A stretch of 64,000 nt of DNA from Sipunculus nudus (lineage: Eukaryota; Annelida; Sipuncula; Golfingiida; Sipunculidae), in the NCBI GenBank assembly GCA_026874595.1, contig CM049319.1:13795601-13859600 (forward strand), in the 5' to 3' direction. The translations under genes and the position numbers were made by a program. The notes under the pieces were generated by a model. That model made no database searches and was not told the origin of the DNA. It saw only the letters and a program-made list of their open reading frames with translations. Shown here piece by piece: positions 26,501 to 41,500 of the stretch. Position 1 is the stretch's first letter. Each line of letters opens with the position of its first letter.

Positions 26501-29500
26501 AGGAGATTTTGGGGACATCTAACTGTAAGGTGAATTTCAGATTCGTATGTCCAATGGTGTCGAAACGTGCCAGTCTTACGGACGGACATCCGGACGGACG
26601 GACAGACAGACGACGGACAATGGACCACGACTATAGCTCAGATGACTTATAGTCAGCTGAGCTAAAAATCCCTCCTGCACATATATTTTTTTCCCTCAGT
26701 TCCAAAAACATGTGATGTTGCTTGTGCACATACAAAAAAGATACATGCAACATAAGAGCACTATTTTGTTTGAACAGACAGAAAAGGGCCCTGAAGCCTG
26801 TTAAATATCCTGTTTAATCTGCCAAATATGACATGATCATAATATTTACATAAAAAATATATATATATATATATGTACAGACTCTTGACGTCCTGAATCT
26901 AAACTATCATGAAACAACAAACTGTAGAGGTTTAAGATTATTCTAAATTTAGATTAAAAAAGATTCCAATAAGGATAAAAAAGGGGTATGGTTCTCAGGC
27001 AATTTTTTTAGAAACTAGTGCCGGCTGGCAGTTTTTTTTTATGTTTTGATAAAAATGTCACATGATCAGGGAAAAGCATGAAAATAACATATTTTTTGCT
27101 TAACAGGTAAGAGCCCTACATTGCAAAGGAAATCTGATCAAAATTGTATTATTTTATCTTTTTAAAAGATGAAAATAAAAATAAAAATTTTTGATTGGGG
27201 GGGGGGGGGGGCTATAATTGATGCGGGTGGTGCCTGAGAACCAGACCTTTTATTTTTTTTTGGCCAAAGGGTTCAGTGGTCTGCCAGGTTTCTGCCTCGG
27301 TGCTTACCTCTAATCCCCAGATGGTACAGGTTGTATCGATACTGGATGTTCCTAGGAGATTTGGATCCACCTCATTCCAGTCAAATGATGTCAGAGGAGC
27401 ACAAAAGTCAGAATTCTTATTCTATATAGAAAAATATGAAAGGATTGGTAATATGTTTATTTCAGGTGTGTAAACATTACAAAATCACACACCATTTACA
27501 TGGTTATCATACCAACAATTAATATTGCAACAAAGATTTCTTGAGTTGACCCTGTTACAGGAATCATTTTCTTTAGTTCCAGTAAAAACATCACCAGGCA
27601 TGTGGTATAAGTGTATATAAATGCATGTGAGAGACTCTTATTCAAGACTGTTGAAAAATATAAGAATTCTTCAGACTTTAGTCCTTGCTGTAACTTGAAC
27701 GACAGTATCAAAGCAACCTTAAACGATTTTCATTTGATTGTACAATGTTTACATTGATTGTACAATGCCTTACATTATTAAGGAGACACTCCATCCTTGT
27801 CTCAGAGTCACCAACCCTCCACACTCTCAGGTAGTCACCGCTAGTAGCCAGAAGGTCAGGGAATACACCCTTCTGTAAGAAAACAGGTTACAATACATGT
27901 TTGATACAGTATCAAACATTCAATATCTTGGAGTTGTCATGAGCAGTGAAATTTCTGCCCATGCATTGGTGACATCTGGTGGTTGTATTTGAACTAAACT
28001 CAGAATGAACCCTGTGTTGTCTCATGCTAGACTTGCCAGATTTGTTAGCAACTTTAGCAAATGAATGGCAGGGTATAATAGTGTGCATTTGAATTGACTC
28101 ATATTTGTGCAGCTATAAATGGAAACGTGCAGTTCTAATTTTTGTATTGAAAGTTTTGTTCCCATCACAGACTGGAAACCCATTTTAAGGTATCAGTGAA
28201 TAGATGAATTTCATTGACCAATCATATCTAAACTATACACTAGTAACTGGCTCAGATGTAAGTTTGCAAATATTTGTCATATTTCTGTGATATATATAAA
28301 TCCCTGAGCTTTTAACTGCTTAATTGGTAGGCCTTACGTATGTATAGGCCTTATTTAATGCTGACATTACAAATTAAGTTTTTGCAGTTTTAAAATTCCC
28401 TTAAACATTCCCTGTGGAATGGGCAGCCAAAAAAAGAGGAATTACTCTGTATAAACTGCAAACATAAGGGTAGACAGACATGTTTTCAACTATCACAGAA
28501 TCTGCATAACTAAGTTGCAGAAATATTACTCACCGTATCTGGGATCCACATGATTTTAGTGGTGGGATAAGGGTGGTCAAATGTGCTCCTACAGGCAAAC
28601 TCTGATGTTTCTTCATCCAGTGAGACGATCTGGACCTGTCAATCAAAACCAGACAGTAAACATTGGTAATTCATGTACTTTTAATTATCTGTTTCTCAAT
28701 TCAGATTCTGCAAAATAAAATTTGTGCACTGCAAAGGTGCATTTTAATTTAAGTGAGAAACTCTATTGTTATATCTATAACAAATTCTATGAAAATCCAT
28801 CATATTTTTTAAGTCATCACCAAAATCTGGTGATATCTGACCTCAATAAATGTGCATGGATTTTACCGGAAATTGAACCTAGGCAAGATATCATATTGGT
28901 AAATACATTTGTTGAATTTCATCAAAATCCATCATATTTCTGGTTACTTTAGCATTGACACCATAAAATAGCCTGGTGACCTCTGACCTGATTTAATATA
29001 GGTGGATTTTGCCAACAATCAAAGTTGCGCAAGATAATCTATTGATCAATAAGTAGTTATGGTGAGTTTTTTTTCAAATAAGTTATCAAAATGACTCTTA
29101 TTATTAACCTAAAGACAGAAGTTAGGTATATCAAAATACATCCCATTTATAACGGCCATATAAAAAGCTATGTGTATTCTTTCTAACATATATCAATAGG
29201 TTAAAAAATTTATTAAGAAAAGAATTGTATGACAGACATGTATGGGGGAAAAGCAAAGCATATAACAAATCTGGGCATATTCACATTGGTCTATTAAGAG
29301 CTAACACTTCAGCCATAAAAATCCTACTACAGACTCTGGTTGACACAAAATATGTGAAGGATACCAATCTAATATCTTTTAAAATGTGCACATACACTCC
29401 TCAATCCTTTTTATATGATACCTGTATGAATGAAAATTTTGTATTATAAATACATGTAAGGATTTTTTGAAGGGTGTTAGGGAAAAGCACCAATTTATAA

Positions 29501-32500
29501 CATAAGTGCTAAGTGCTAAATCACAGAACAATACTAGAATGGCTTTGTTTTTGAGGGATATGTTTCACCAAGTGGGCAATTCCAAACCTGTTAGGGGTAA
29601 AATATGCACTGTCTCAAAATAATGATTCTAGATTTTAGCAGGTCACACTTTTTGAACTCTGATGAGATTTTGGCAGAAAGAACTGGTGTGTCAAATTTGT
29701 AGAAAAAATGTGAAATACTTCAAAAGTTATGGGGTTGACAAAAACTTTACAATTTGGCAGATTTGACCTTGAAGATGAATGTCAAGTTCACCAAGTTTCT
29801 TACTCATCTGTGATTTTGGTAGGAACAATGAGTGTTAAAAATATTGGAGGGAAATATGGAGCCCTTCAAAAGTTATTGCGTTCACAAGACAATAACTTTA
29901 ATATGGGTGATTTTACCTTGAAGATCCTGGCCAAGGTCACTGGGTTTCAAACTCCTCCAAGAATTTGTTAGGAAAAATTGGTCAACCAACACTTCAAGTT
30001 CAAAAGTTAGGAGGTTCACAAAATTTTCACATTTTGGCAGATTTGACCTTGAAGATGAAGGTCAAGGTCACCAGGTAGTCAAAATTTTTTGGATGAACAA
30101 TGAGTGTGTAAAATTTTGGAGGAAAATATGCAGCCCCTTTAAAAAGTTATCGCGTTCACAGGTTTATCCTTCAGACAATGAAGATGACGACAGATGATGG
30201 CACTGAAAACGATGTCTCCCCTGGAGGGGGGGGGGGGGGGGGGGGGGGGGGGACATAATGATAGTTGAACATGAGTTATGAAAATTCTTCAGTTTTTTTG
30301 TTGATTCCTCATGTTGTCACTGAAGTATGGTGATCTCAGACCTCATTAAATATGCATGGATTTTGCTGGAAATCAAACTCAGGTGAGGTATTATATTGAT
30401 TAATCCATCCTGGTCAGTTATAATACACCACAATATATCAATATATTAAATAGCCCAGTGACCTAATTAAATATGCCAGGATATTGCCTATTATCAAATT
30501 TGGGCGAGATAATCTATTGCTAAGTAGTTATGGAGAATTTCATGAAAATCCATCAAAGTCCCAGTAAGACATTTTGGCAACACAAACACCTAATGAACAG
30601 ATTGACTGTGGGTATACCAAAATACGTCCCATCACAGATGGGTGTATAAAAAGTGGTGAGATCACAGAACAATTATTACTTTTAAGTGTAGCCTTTTATA
30701 AAGGTAGACAAGGTGAAACATTTTCATTTCCATGATTTAATATCACATGACATCAATCAATATCCATGAGAGGACATTGTGCTTGTTGTTTACCCTGGCT
30801 TGGTTTGTGGGCTGATTATTTTAAGCCTCTCAAAAGCCACAATTGGTTAAATATGCATCACTGCATGACACACATCACTGTTTTCCTTTATATTTTTCTT
30901 TGTAGGATACATTCATGGTGTGTAGGTGCATTATCTATTGAAGTATGAACATACCCAAACAACAAGAGGCTAGAGCGATAGTTTTTATATACACCAGGCT
31001 AGAAATAATCCAGAAGTCATAACCTGTCCATCAGTAAGACAAGAGAAATGTCAGAGATTTTATTGTGAATTCATAATGTTCCCTTTGAAACTCTGACAGC
31101 ATTTAAATGTGAAGCCTTCAGATTTAGAGTACAGTGTCTTAACCACTAGGCTAATCCTCTCCCCCCCAACCGTTTCCTTTGTCCATGCCAGTATATAAAA
31201 TAAGAATCAATTTAAACAGCCAAAGGCACTGTGATCAATGTGTTTCAGTTGATTTTCTGTGTTTTTGAAAGTAAAGCAACTGGATAATGACAATAAGATA
31301 TCCCTAAGTTAAACAGTGAACATTAAATGTAATGTAAATTAACAGACTGGCAGGGAAGTTAACATTTAAGCACATGACAGAGTGGGAAGAGATATTCTTT
31401 GGAACAGCCCTTCCTGTCTCTCAGCTCATCTCGCAGTGACTGTGTGAGACCTGTATTGATTATTCCTGTCATTAGCCCCATCAGTGTCACACTAACAGCA
31501 GGGACACAATCAGAACAACAGCCTTCAAATCCCCCTTTCAGGAGGCATTAATCAGAGGCCATCAGGCCACTGGTTATACATGCTCAGCACTTGATAGAGC
31601 TGTCGCGGGGGTCCTGAGCTGTGATGGAACAATGCATGATACAATCATCAATAATTCTGCATTAATTGTCACTCATGACATCCACTGAGGCATGTCACTC
31701 AAGCTTGTGGCGAATCCTTTGTGTGCATTAATAGCTCTATATTTTCTGTGTCAGGGTATATATTTTTTAAAGGATAGGTATGTTGGTGGCACTGTCTACT
31801 TGATGAGAATGAAGGTAATTGTATGATAAGAATAATATGTCATTATTATTAAGCCTTCAGGATTTACATGCCAAGGCTATGAATAATCAAGACATTATTA
31901 CCTGTTGTTATGAGAGCAAATGTCTCGGGTTCTATTGAGACCAATTTCGCCTTTGAGCCACTGGCCGGTTTGCACTAGGGACCATCCACTTTACTTCCTA
32001 TCCCTTGATTATGGATACCGCTTAATGATCAATGAGAATGTGTGTATGATGTGAATTTGAGGTATTAATTAAGGTTGGACTACAGTACTCATCCACCTTA
32101 CATGCTGCTTAAAGACTGATGACTAATCAAGGTGCTACCACTCAAGCTGGCTTCTCAGAGAGAAGCACTGAAATGGACATCTGAGAGCCTGAGAGTATGT
32201 TATATCTAAAGCAAGAAATTTGAGCACAAATATTTGCCTACAGTACAGCAATATTGCCGGTTCACAAATCACAATAGAAACTTAATTTAAGCTAACACAC
32301 ATATAAAAACAACTGATTGAAACAATCTCTTAATATATTAGACTGTATTTTATTTAATAGGACATGTCCAGTAATTGCGCGTGTCCTCACTGTAACAGTG
32401 TAAAAGCCAGGGGTTCCAAAGAACATAGTTTACTGCATATGACACATTGGCACTGGACATAATTTAAAACAAAATATTATGTATACCCATTGATCAACAT

Positions 32501-35500
32501 GCAGTACATAGGGCATCTGGTTATATCTTGCTTTGTGTTTGCAGTTATGTAAAGCACAAGGTTCACAAACTGATTAGCTTACTGCCATGCCATATTGTGA
32601 ATAGATTCGTCTGGCAAGTTGCCTGGTGATACACAGCCCTACCTACTATCTGACTATTGTCACAAGTTAATTGTTGCTGGACTAAGTGAAGGAGCACCTA
32701 AGGTGGGGGGTCCCTGACCTGACTACGGCACTAGATTCCTTTTTAAAATTTTTAAGGTTTCACATTTATGATATTCACGGGATATGGAAAACAGCAAAAC
32801 TGAAATCATGCGGATATGAAAAATTACACAGTAAACAGGGCTGTGTAAAAAGATAATATATAACGTGGCAGTGTAAACAGGTAATTTTATTTAGAGGTAT
32901 AGAGGTATAAAAGTGTCTTATTTTGGAATTTTAATTAAAAATATTGTCTACTATTTGAGCTGAAAAATGTGAACCCTGGTGAATTATGCAAAATCATTTA
33001 TTCACAAAAATTAGGAAAAGGTTAACATCAGTATGTCAAGAACAGGGGGTTTTGATTAATCATAGGAGTTGATTCCTATATCATAATCCATCACAGGTTC
33101 TGAGCAAACTGAAACATTACTGATTAATCAGGTCAGCTTAATATTCAATTTCATGTGAAACTGAAAACTTCCTGATTGATTTAACACTGTGCGGTAAATA
33201 TTTTGATATGTGAACCTCACTGAAACACTTGGCAAACTTCTAAGCTCATGCTTAAGTTAACTGATCAAGGTTTCCAGGAGAATGCCATGAAAATTCTTGG
33301 ATCAGAAAAATCAGGGGAGATTTTGTAATGGCAGGTCACGTTGCCAGGGACATCTTTTCTGGGCCTTATTGTATAATGTTATTGACAGTCATCTTTGGAA
33401 ATCAAGTGATTGATATTGAAAGAAGAAAAACTGACTTTTGATAAAACTCAATGATTGCCCCATCACTAGCCTCACTATCATATCATTAATAGCTAGAAGT
33501 TGGTCAAAGGAATCTTCATATATATGTTGGACTTGCCAAAAAGGACCTCACAAATATTTCTTGGGCCAGTAAATAATATTGTGATGCTAAATTAAAGTAT
33601 ATAAAACAATATTATATGAAGCCAGTATTATGAGCCTAAATATATATACTGCAAGGCATATCACCCAGTTTTAATTAAAATTTCGTGGTTTTTATTTGTC
33701 CCAAGTGTTTTTGTCTGTTGCCTCACTGCACAGAATCAGACACACAAGAGTACGTCTCTGCTGGTTAGGGTTTATTGGCATTGAAATTCAAACCCCACAA
33801 TGCACCAGAGCTTCTACATACACCAGTGACATAGGTATAAATGTTGTAAAAGAGGGTAATATAGTCCATTAAAAAAAATTGGATTAGAATTTTTTTAAAA
33901 GCAAATTACATAAACTTGGGTGTATAAGTGGTAAAGTCTTCTCAGAATAAGTAATATTTTGTAAGCATGTGTATGCGATATGTAAACAGGTGCCATAGAA
34001 ATGTACAAAAAGAGATTTTAACATTTGACATTTGAAACAAGTAGTCCCAGCCATCCCACAGTGTCTAATGGAAGACGTTTCTTTTGAGTAGAAATTATCC
34101 AGGTGGAAGGGTGGTCCATTACATTTTGTGTGTCATCCATCTTGATTTTGCTTTACTTAGAATTAGAGTGCAGTCCTGGCCCAGATGCGGATAATAAATG
34201 GAAGCAAACACAAAACCATAGAGCCTGTAATCACTTTTGTTGAGAGATAGTGTTGTCACCGAGCGATCCATGTGTAATCCTGCTCGCTGTGTTCGAAATT
34301 GATTTTACCCTGAATGGGCAAAATGGATGTGACAGGAAACTACGATGCCGGCTTTCAATCAGTTCATTTGTTCATCCCGTGTGATCAATAATTAACAGGT
34401 CATGTCATAATTAACTGAGTGGTTCTTGGTGTGTTACTTGTTTCTTATGCAACTGCTGCATTAATGTGCATGGGTCTTCTGTTGCCAAGAATTCAATGTC
34501 AATTCACATAAATTATTCACAGATTTCCTTACTGTTGTCCAAACCAAAAAGAGACATCTACCAACAAGTGATTTGTAACTCCTGCCTTTTACTGATGATT
34601 AACTCAATATCCATTTATTTAATGACATTTGATAATTTTATAAAACTTTTGACATTCTTTGGAGATTTCTCTGAAATAACCATTTATTATATATAAAAAC
34701 TATATGTATGTGTCCCCTTTAACTTACAACATTCCTAAGTGCAGTGTTACACAAGCAAATATGACACTGAGCTGCCCCTTTCATATCCATTTCAACTAAA
34801 TAGTAAAAAGTGTTTACTGTGTCTAGTTCTTTTAACCGTATAAATTTATATGATAATTTATACAATTAACATACTTTCTACAGGCAAATCTAACACTGTG
34901 GACTAATAAAAGTTTTGACATATAGACTGTCTGTCTGAAAAACATAAGATGCAATTTAAGAAATCTGAATAAGCTATTAGCTTAATTAAGTAATTAATAC
35001 AGTCACACCTCTTTAACCAGGCATCTGATAATCTGGCATTTGGTGTAATACTCCCCATTCTTTGAGAACAGCTTTTCCTCCATAGATTCTTAAAATTAAT
35101 ATCTGGCTGTTTTGCGTTATACAGCTCCAGCATAATTGAAGAGAACCAAAGTCCTTATTTACAATAAATGGTATTCATGTAATCAGGAACGCCTGTGACC
35201 TTCAACCTATCAGACATCAAAGTGCTCAGTGCCAGTCATGCATAAGTACCACACCCAGTAGTAAGCATATAATTAATTACTGGTTATAATGACTGTTTGG
35301 TCTACTGGCCTGACCCACCCATCATCAAAGATGTAACAGTCTTACTTAGCAGGTACAAACATAAGCAATAAGTCAAAGTGGAGTACGGTAGATTTAATTG
35401 CTGACTGCTGATGAGACAGCCCTGCCCCCTCTCAGACACTGCTATACATACCGCCAAACTATCCAGTTTTTTTTTTCACCAGGAAATATGCTTTAGTTTT

Positions 35501-38500
35501 TGAGTGAAAGGTCCAAACAAATATATATATTGGGGTAAGAATGAGAATCTGAGAGGATCTTGAATCTTCCCCAGAAGACAATTCCCTTTCTTCCAAGGAA
35601 AAATAAGAACCAAAGAGATAATTAATATGAAATGATTCCTGATCTTCCAGGAACCATGAGAATTCTCACTAGTTAGCTTTTTTCTGTGAGGGGCTGAATT
35701 TTGCAACATTTGTGAAGAAAATTTTTTTCATAAGCTGAAGGAAATCAGTGTTTTTTGTGTGAAAGGTCCAAACTATATGTAGCGGGACTCCAACAGTCAG
35801 AAGAGTCAGACGGCAAGACGAGACACCCCTTTATTCGAAATATGCATCGTACATTATGCATAGGAGAAAGAACCCTGCAATTATACAGTATAAACCAGAT
35901 TAAGAATAATGATTACAAACGGAAAATGAATCATAATGAAGCCAAAATAGTTTAACATGAGAAATATATCTGTTTATCTGTTGAAAGACCATTCTATTAA
36001 AACTGAACTGGTATATTATTAACCAGCTGTGTTATAAATGATACTTTGGTCAGCAGCAGTGCAATGCCAGTTTGTAATTACATAAAATTGCAGGAATACT
36101 CGCTGTGATACAGAGGAAGTACCCCATTTGAATTACTGCACTAGATAAGAGATTATATAGGCATAAACTAAACTAAAATAGACAAGTTATGTTAACATAT
36201 ATGTTCAAACTAAATTCTAACTGTGCATAACTATCTCATGGAATAGTCACCCATTAAAGTGCACTAAAGTTATACAATCTCATAATGTAATGCTCATTAA
36301 AGCTTGTACAGTACATAACGAAATTAATTCTGAATCCATGGTAACCAATATTTGGTCCATGTTTACCATTCATTAACTACTAATAAACTAATACATTGAT
36401 GCAACTTTTAATATAACTGTAGCACAAACATTATTGTTGGGTAGTAGAATACCATCAATGAATAAACCAAATACAAACCGTAAGAACGGGTTCTTTCTCT
36501 CAGTACTTTGACCAATTAAGACCTGGTCACACGCTCATCAGTATTGACTGTAAAACCACAAAGAATTACACCTTAGTGTTAATCAAATATACAGGCTCAG
36601 GATATACCTATAAACCTGGCCAGGAATTTACCTATATATTTGCTTTAAATTCTTTACAGAAAAGTACAAAACAAATGAACAGTAGCAGTTTCTGCTTCAC
36701 CCAGTCTCAGTTAAGCTCTACAGTCAGACAAGTCACAGACAGACCCTGAGTAGTCTCCAGAGCTATCAGCTGGAATACTCCTAATGGTGACTTGAATAGT
36801 TAACACATATGCAAAAGACAAATCCCTATATAACCTTACCAGATTATAACATCATATAAACATTCCTATCTTTACAACAAACAATCTAATTACACAAGAG
36901 CTGTCTCCACAAGAATTACCCTTATAATTCTTGAATGACATGAACATATTCATAAATCAATGGACAACAATTATTATACAATATGATATACATCAGATAT
37001 AGTCTTTAATAAGTCATAATAAACCGTCTTATTGAACAACTGTGACTCAAAAGGAAATAACACATTACACCACCAAAGATGTGTATTCATAAATGAAACT
37101 CATAAATACAAATATATACAATGGTAACAATAAAGAATAAAGCAGGACAAAGTGTGTTACACTCAGGACTTATCTGTAATTGACAAATAAGTGTATATCA
37201 GTACCACGATGTAGCGCTAAAACAAAATGGCCGTCCATGCTGGCAACGCCCTGTGCCAGTATGTATTGTGTCTCACTAGGGTCACTTATTTTACAGCACA
37301 GTATAACAGAATACATGTATATTAAATCTGATAAATAGAATTTCTGATGTAAGCAATGCTTTTATTACACATAATAAGAATACTTAAAGTTATTTACCTT
37401 GCACACATGACAATCAAATGTCCACTTAGACCTCAGTTGGCACAAATGTTTCTATGCTTCCGCAGCAATGACGTGTCGGCAAAATGGCCACAGTGCTGAG
37501 TAGTCAGTCCATTTACCCTGACCCTACTGGGGTAGGACATACCATGGGATTACTTACAGCTTGTGACAGGCGCTGGCCTGGTCCACAGTACTGCACAGAC
37601 ACACAGCACAGGCCTACTGCTACCCTAAACAATACCGGGTGGACACCCTGTAATAAATCTTTGGACTGTCAGCTGAGGGGTGACTGATGAAAGGCTACTA
37701 AGGTCACCTAGAAAGCTAAGCCCAGACACAGGAGACCAGCCATATGAGGCTACTGTAAATAAATATTCTGAAGCTGTGTGTGTTTGCACGTGTGTGTGTG
37801 TGTATACTAGCCTGTCACATCCTCCCCCTCTTTACATGACCACTACTTTGAGGGACTCGCATGTCCAACCCATCACATAAAATAACACATCACATAGATA
37901 AGTAAAATACTTCACAAGACTAAACAAATAAAACAAAATACAATATGTGCAGTGTGTGGGAAGCGAACTAAGACTTAAACTGTTGTTTCTTTGAAGGGAT
38001 ACTGCATGGCTCGGACAGAGTGTGCATTCTGCAGAACAGACCTTGGGTTATTGCAAGGGTTACTATGCTGCCCTGCTGTAATGCGACGTGATCGTCTCAA
38101 CGGAACTTGATCTACCGGTCGACTTTCTGGACTTGACCCCACGTACATGGGTTGTAGTGGCACTGCTGCGATTGGTACTTCTGGTAATTGTGTAGGTACT
38201 GACACATCAGACTCGTCTGAACTAGAAACCACGGAGAAGTCAGTCTCTTCGTCTTGATTAAGTACAATCTCAATGTCAGTTGGTTCAGAATACGAACTTA
38301 CAATTTCTCTCTGGATTTGCCTTGGTTGACGTTTTCTCTTTACAGAACTCTCATTGGCTCGAGGTTTCGGGCACTGTTTGAGTTCTGTTCTGTTCATCCA
38401 ACGCTGTGAACCAAACCCATCAGCGGGTTCCACCAGGTACACATCTTTATCTGGTTTCTTTTCTATGATTTTGTGGGTAGTTTGACCATAAAAGTTTGCG

Positions 38501-41500
38501 AGTTTATGACGCCCCTTTAGATTCCGAGCTCTCACATATACAAGGCTACCTATCTGGAGTGGCTTGTCAGAGGCTTTCTTGTCATGATAAAATTTGCGTT
38601 TGTCAGCATTTTGCTCCAATCGCTTCTTGACTAAATCATAAGCTGTCCGCAATCTGCCCTGATGCTCTGCAACCCAGTCATCAACACATGTTTCCTTGTT
38701 GGTTTCGTCCACGCCAATCAACAAGTCAACCGGTAGGCGTGCCTGTCTCAAGTGCATAAGGTAGAAAGGTGTAAAGCCTGTGGAAGCATGCGGTGTGGTG
38801 TTATAATAGTATAAGACATCTTCCAAATGCTCTGGCCATCGACGCTTTTGCTTTTCTTCCAAGGTACGGAGCAAATCATGAAGGGTTCTATTGAATCTCT
38901 CGCATTGCCCATTCCCTTGAGGGTGCCATGCTGTAGTCCTAGACTTCCTTATACCATACAGCGAACATAACTTCGACAACAACTTTGACTCAAAGTCTCG
39001 ACCTTGGTCGGAATGTATCCTCAAGGGTGGCCCAAATCGCCTGAACCAATGTTTCACTAATGCTTGAGCTACTGTTGAGGCTCTCTGGTCTTTAGTGGCG
39101 ACAGCAACTGCATATTTAGTGAACACATCTGTAATTACGAGGACATTCTCGATTCCATTAGATGCTTTATCAAGCAACGTAAAATCAATTGCAACAACTT
39201 CGAGAGGCCTGTTAGCTCGAATCGTGCCTAGTGGGGTTCTAACTCGTTCTAACTTGGCTCGACTGCATGTGTTGCAACTTTCGACATATGATCGTACTGC
39301 TTTCGCCATCTGAGGCCAGTAGCAACGGGCACGTAGCAGCGACTCAGTGCGATCAATGCCTTGATGACCATGGTTGTCATGCACTGCTCTCAGTGCATCT
39401 CCTTGCAACACTTCTGGTAAAAGAACCTGATAAATTTCTCCCTCTACTGGATCATGCAACACCCGGTAGTAAACACCTTTCTTCTCCACTAAACGGTCCC
39501 ACTGCCTTAAAAGTAACTTAACCTGGGTTGTTTCTTGTTTTGTTGAAGTGCTAGATGGTCGTGTACCTTGAGCAAGAAATCTTATTACCAGTCCAATGGT
39601 TTTGTCGTCACGCTGAAGATTGGCCATCTCATCAGATTGAATACATGGGATGTTTGAAGCAAAGAAATCTTCATCCACTGACTGCAAATTTGTTTCTGCT
39701 AACACATGGGTTTGCAACTGCGATGGTAGTAGGCTACCATGGACACACTGACTTTCTTCATCCTCCCATGGACGAAACTCTTGGCGTGATAACTGGTCAG
39801 CATTCACGTTTTCCCTGCCTGGACGGTATTGTATTGTCAAGTCAAAACCAGCAAGGGCTGCAGCCCATCGTTGTTCAATGGCTGGAAGCTTGGCTTTAGT
39901 TTGAAAGTAAGTGAGGGGATTGTTGTCTGTGTAAACCACAACCTTTCCACCTTCAAGATAGTCCCGGAATTTTTCAGTGATGGCCCACTTTAACGCAAGA
40001 AATTCCAACCTTTTGGAACTATAGCCTTCCGGATTTCTTTCTGCTCCCCGAAGACCTCTGCTTGCATAGGCTATAACCCTCTTCTTTCCTTCTTGTACCT
40101 GACTGAGAACTGCGCCGAGCCCTTTCTCTGAGGCATCTGTTTCCACAATAAATGGAAGGGAAAAGTCAGCATACCCTAAAACAGGTGCTGTGGTTAACTT
40201 CTCCTTGATCTTGTCGAATGAATCTTGATGTTCTTGATTCCAGTGGTCTATGATGGACTTCTTGCATTTTTTCTGTCCTCCAACAGCACTGCAGAGCTTG
40301 TGTAAGGGTTCAGCCACATGGGCAAAGCCTGGAGTAAATCTTCTGTAATAGGAAGCAAACCCTAAGAAACTGCGAAGTTCCTGTACAGTCTTGGGTACTT
40401 GCCAGTCCCTTACTGCTACAATTTTGTCTGGATCCGTAGAGATCCCATCATCAGACACAACATGCCCAAGAAACTTTACCTCAGAGCAAAAGAATGCACA
40501 TTTTTCTGGTTTTACTTGAAGACTGTGTTCCGCAAGAAGGGAGAAGACCCTGTCTAATCTGGCCAGATGTTCTTCAAATGAATTGCTGTAGACTATTATG
40601 TCATCTAAGTACACCAAAAGAATCCGCCAAATATCGTCACGAAATATCCTGGTCATCAAGCGCTGAAACGTTGCTGGTGCACTGGCTAATCCGAAGGGCA
40701 TTCTAATGTACTCAAAAAGGCCTATAGGTGTTGTAAAAGCTGTTTTCTTTTGATCTGATGGCTCTACTTCTACCTGATTGTAAGCTGACGCAAGATCTAG
40801 TGTTGAGAAGAGAGTTGATCCCTGCAGAGCCTCTAATGTCTCATCAATTCTTGGCAAAGGAAACGCGTCTCTGTATGTCTTTTGGTTTAAGCGCCTGTAG
40901 TCTACGCATAGCCGGATCTCGCCGCTCTTCTTCCGTACCAACACAATTGGCGAAGCATAGTCTGATTGACTTTCCCTAATTATGCCTTTCTTTAACAGTT
41001 CTTGCAAATGTTCTTGCACTTCCTTCCAGAATGGTGGTGGAATTCGTCTATGAGGCTGACATACTGGGAATTCATCCTTTGTATATATTTTGTGTCTTAC
41101 TGTCCTGGTGCACCCAACGGCTCTCCTTCCAAGTTGAATACCGTTTTATGCTTCAGAAATAATGCCTTTGCTCTTTTGACGTCTCTTGGATCCTTCAGTC
41201 TTGACAAATTTATTTGGTTTAAAAGCTCTTCTTCCCGAGCACCAACTATATCCGTATTACTGGATGTGACTTCTACCTGGTTAGAACAGATGTTAAGCTC
41301 GATATTCCCTTGGGTACCTATTACTTCCCTGATCAAATGTACAGAAGCTAAGCGTGTTCTCGGTTGTACCCACACATCCTTGTTGCCAAAATTGATCACT
41401 TGAACTCTGAGTGGTCTCTCTGCCAAATTCCCATAAGAATGTGCAACATCTACATTGCCTGGTAATGATTCTGCAAGAGGCTCAAGTATAACAGCATCAT

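Noticed and set aside
37484-37880. Small plus-strand frames inside the LTR (repeated at 45510 and 53537)
   Set aside because: They are antisense to the element, repeat only because the LTR is repeated, and show no domain.
39095-40979. Plus-strand open frames opposite pol (and the same at 47121-49005)
   Set aside because: These are shadows of the minus-strand pol; composition is explained by the real frame.
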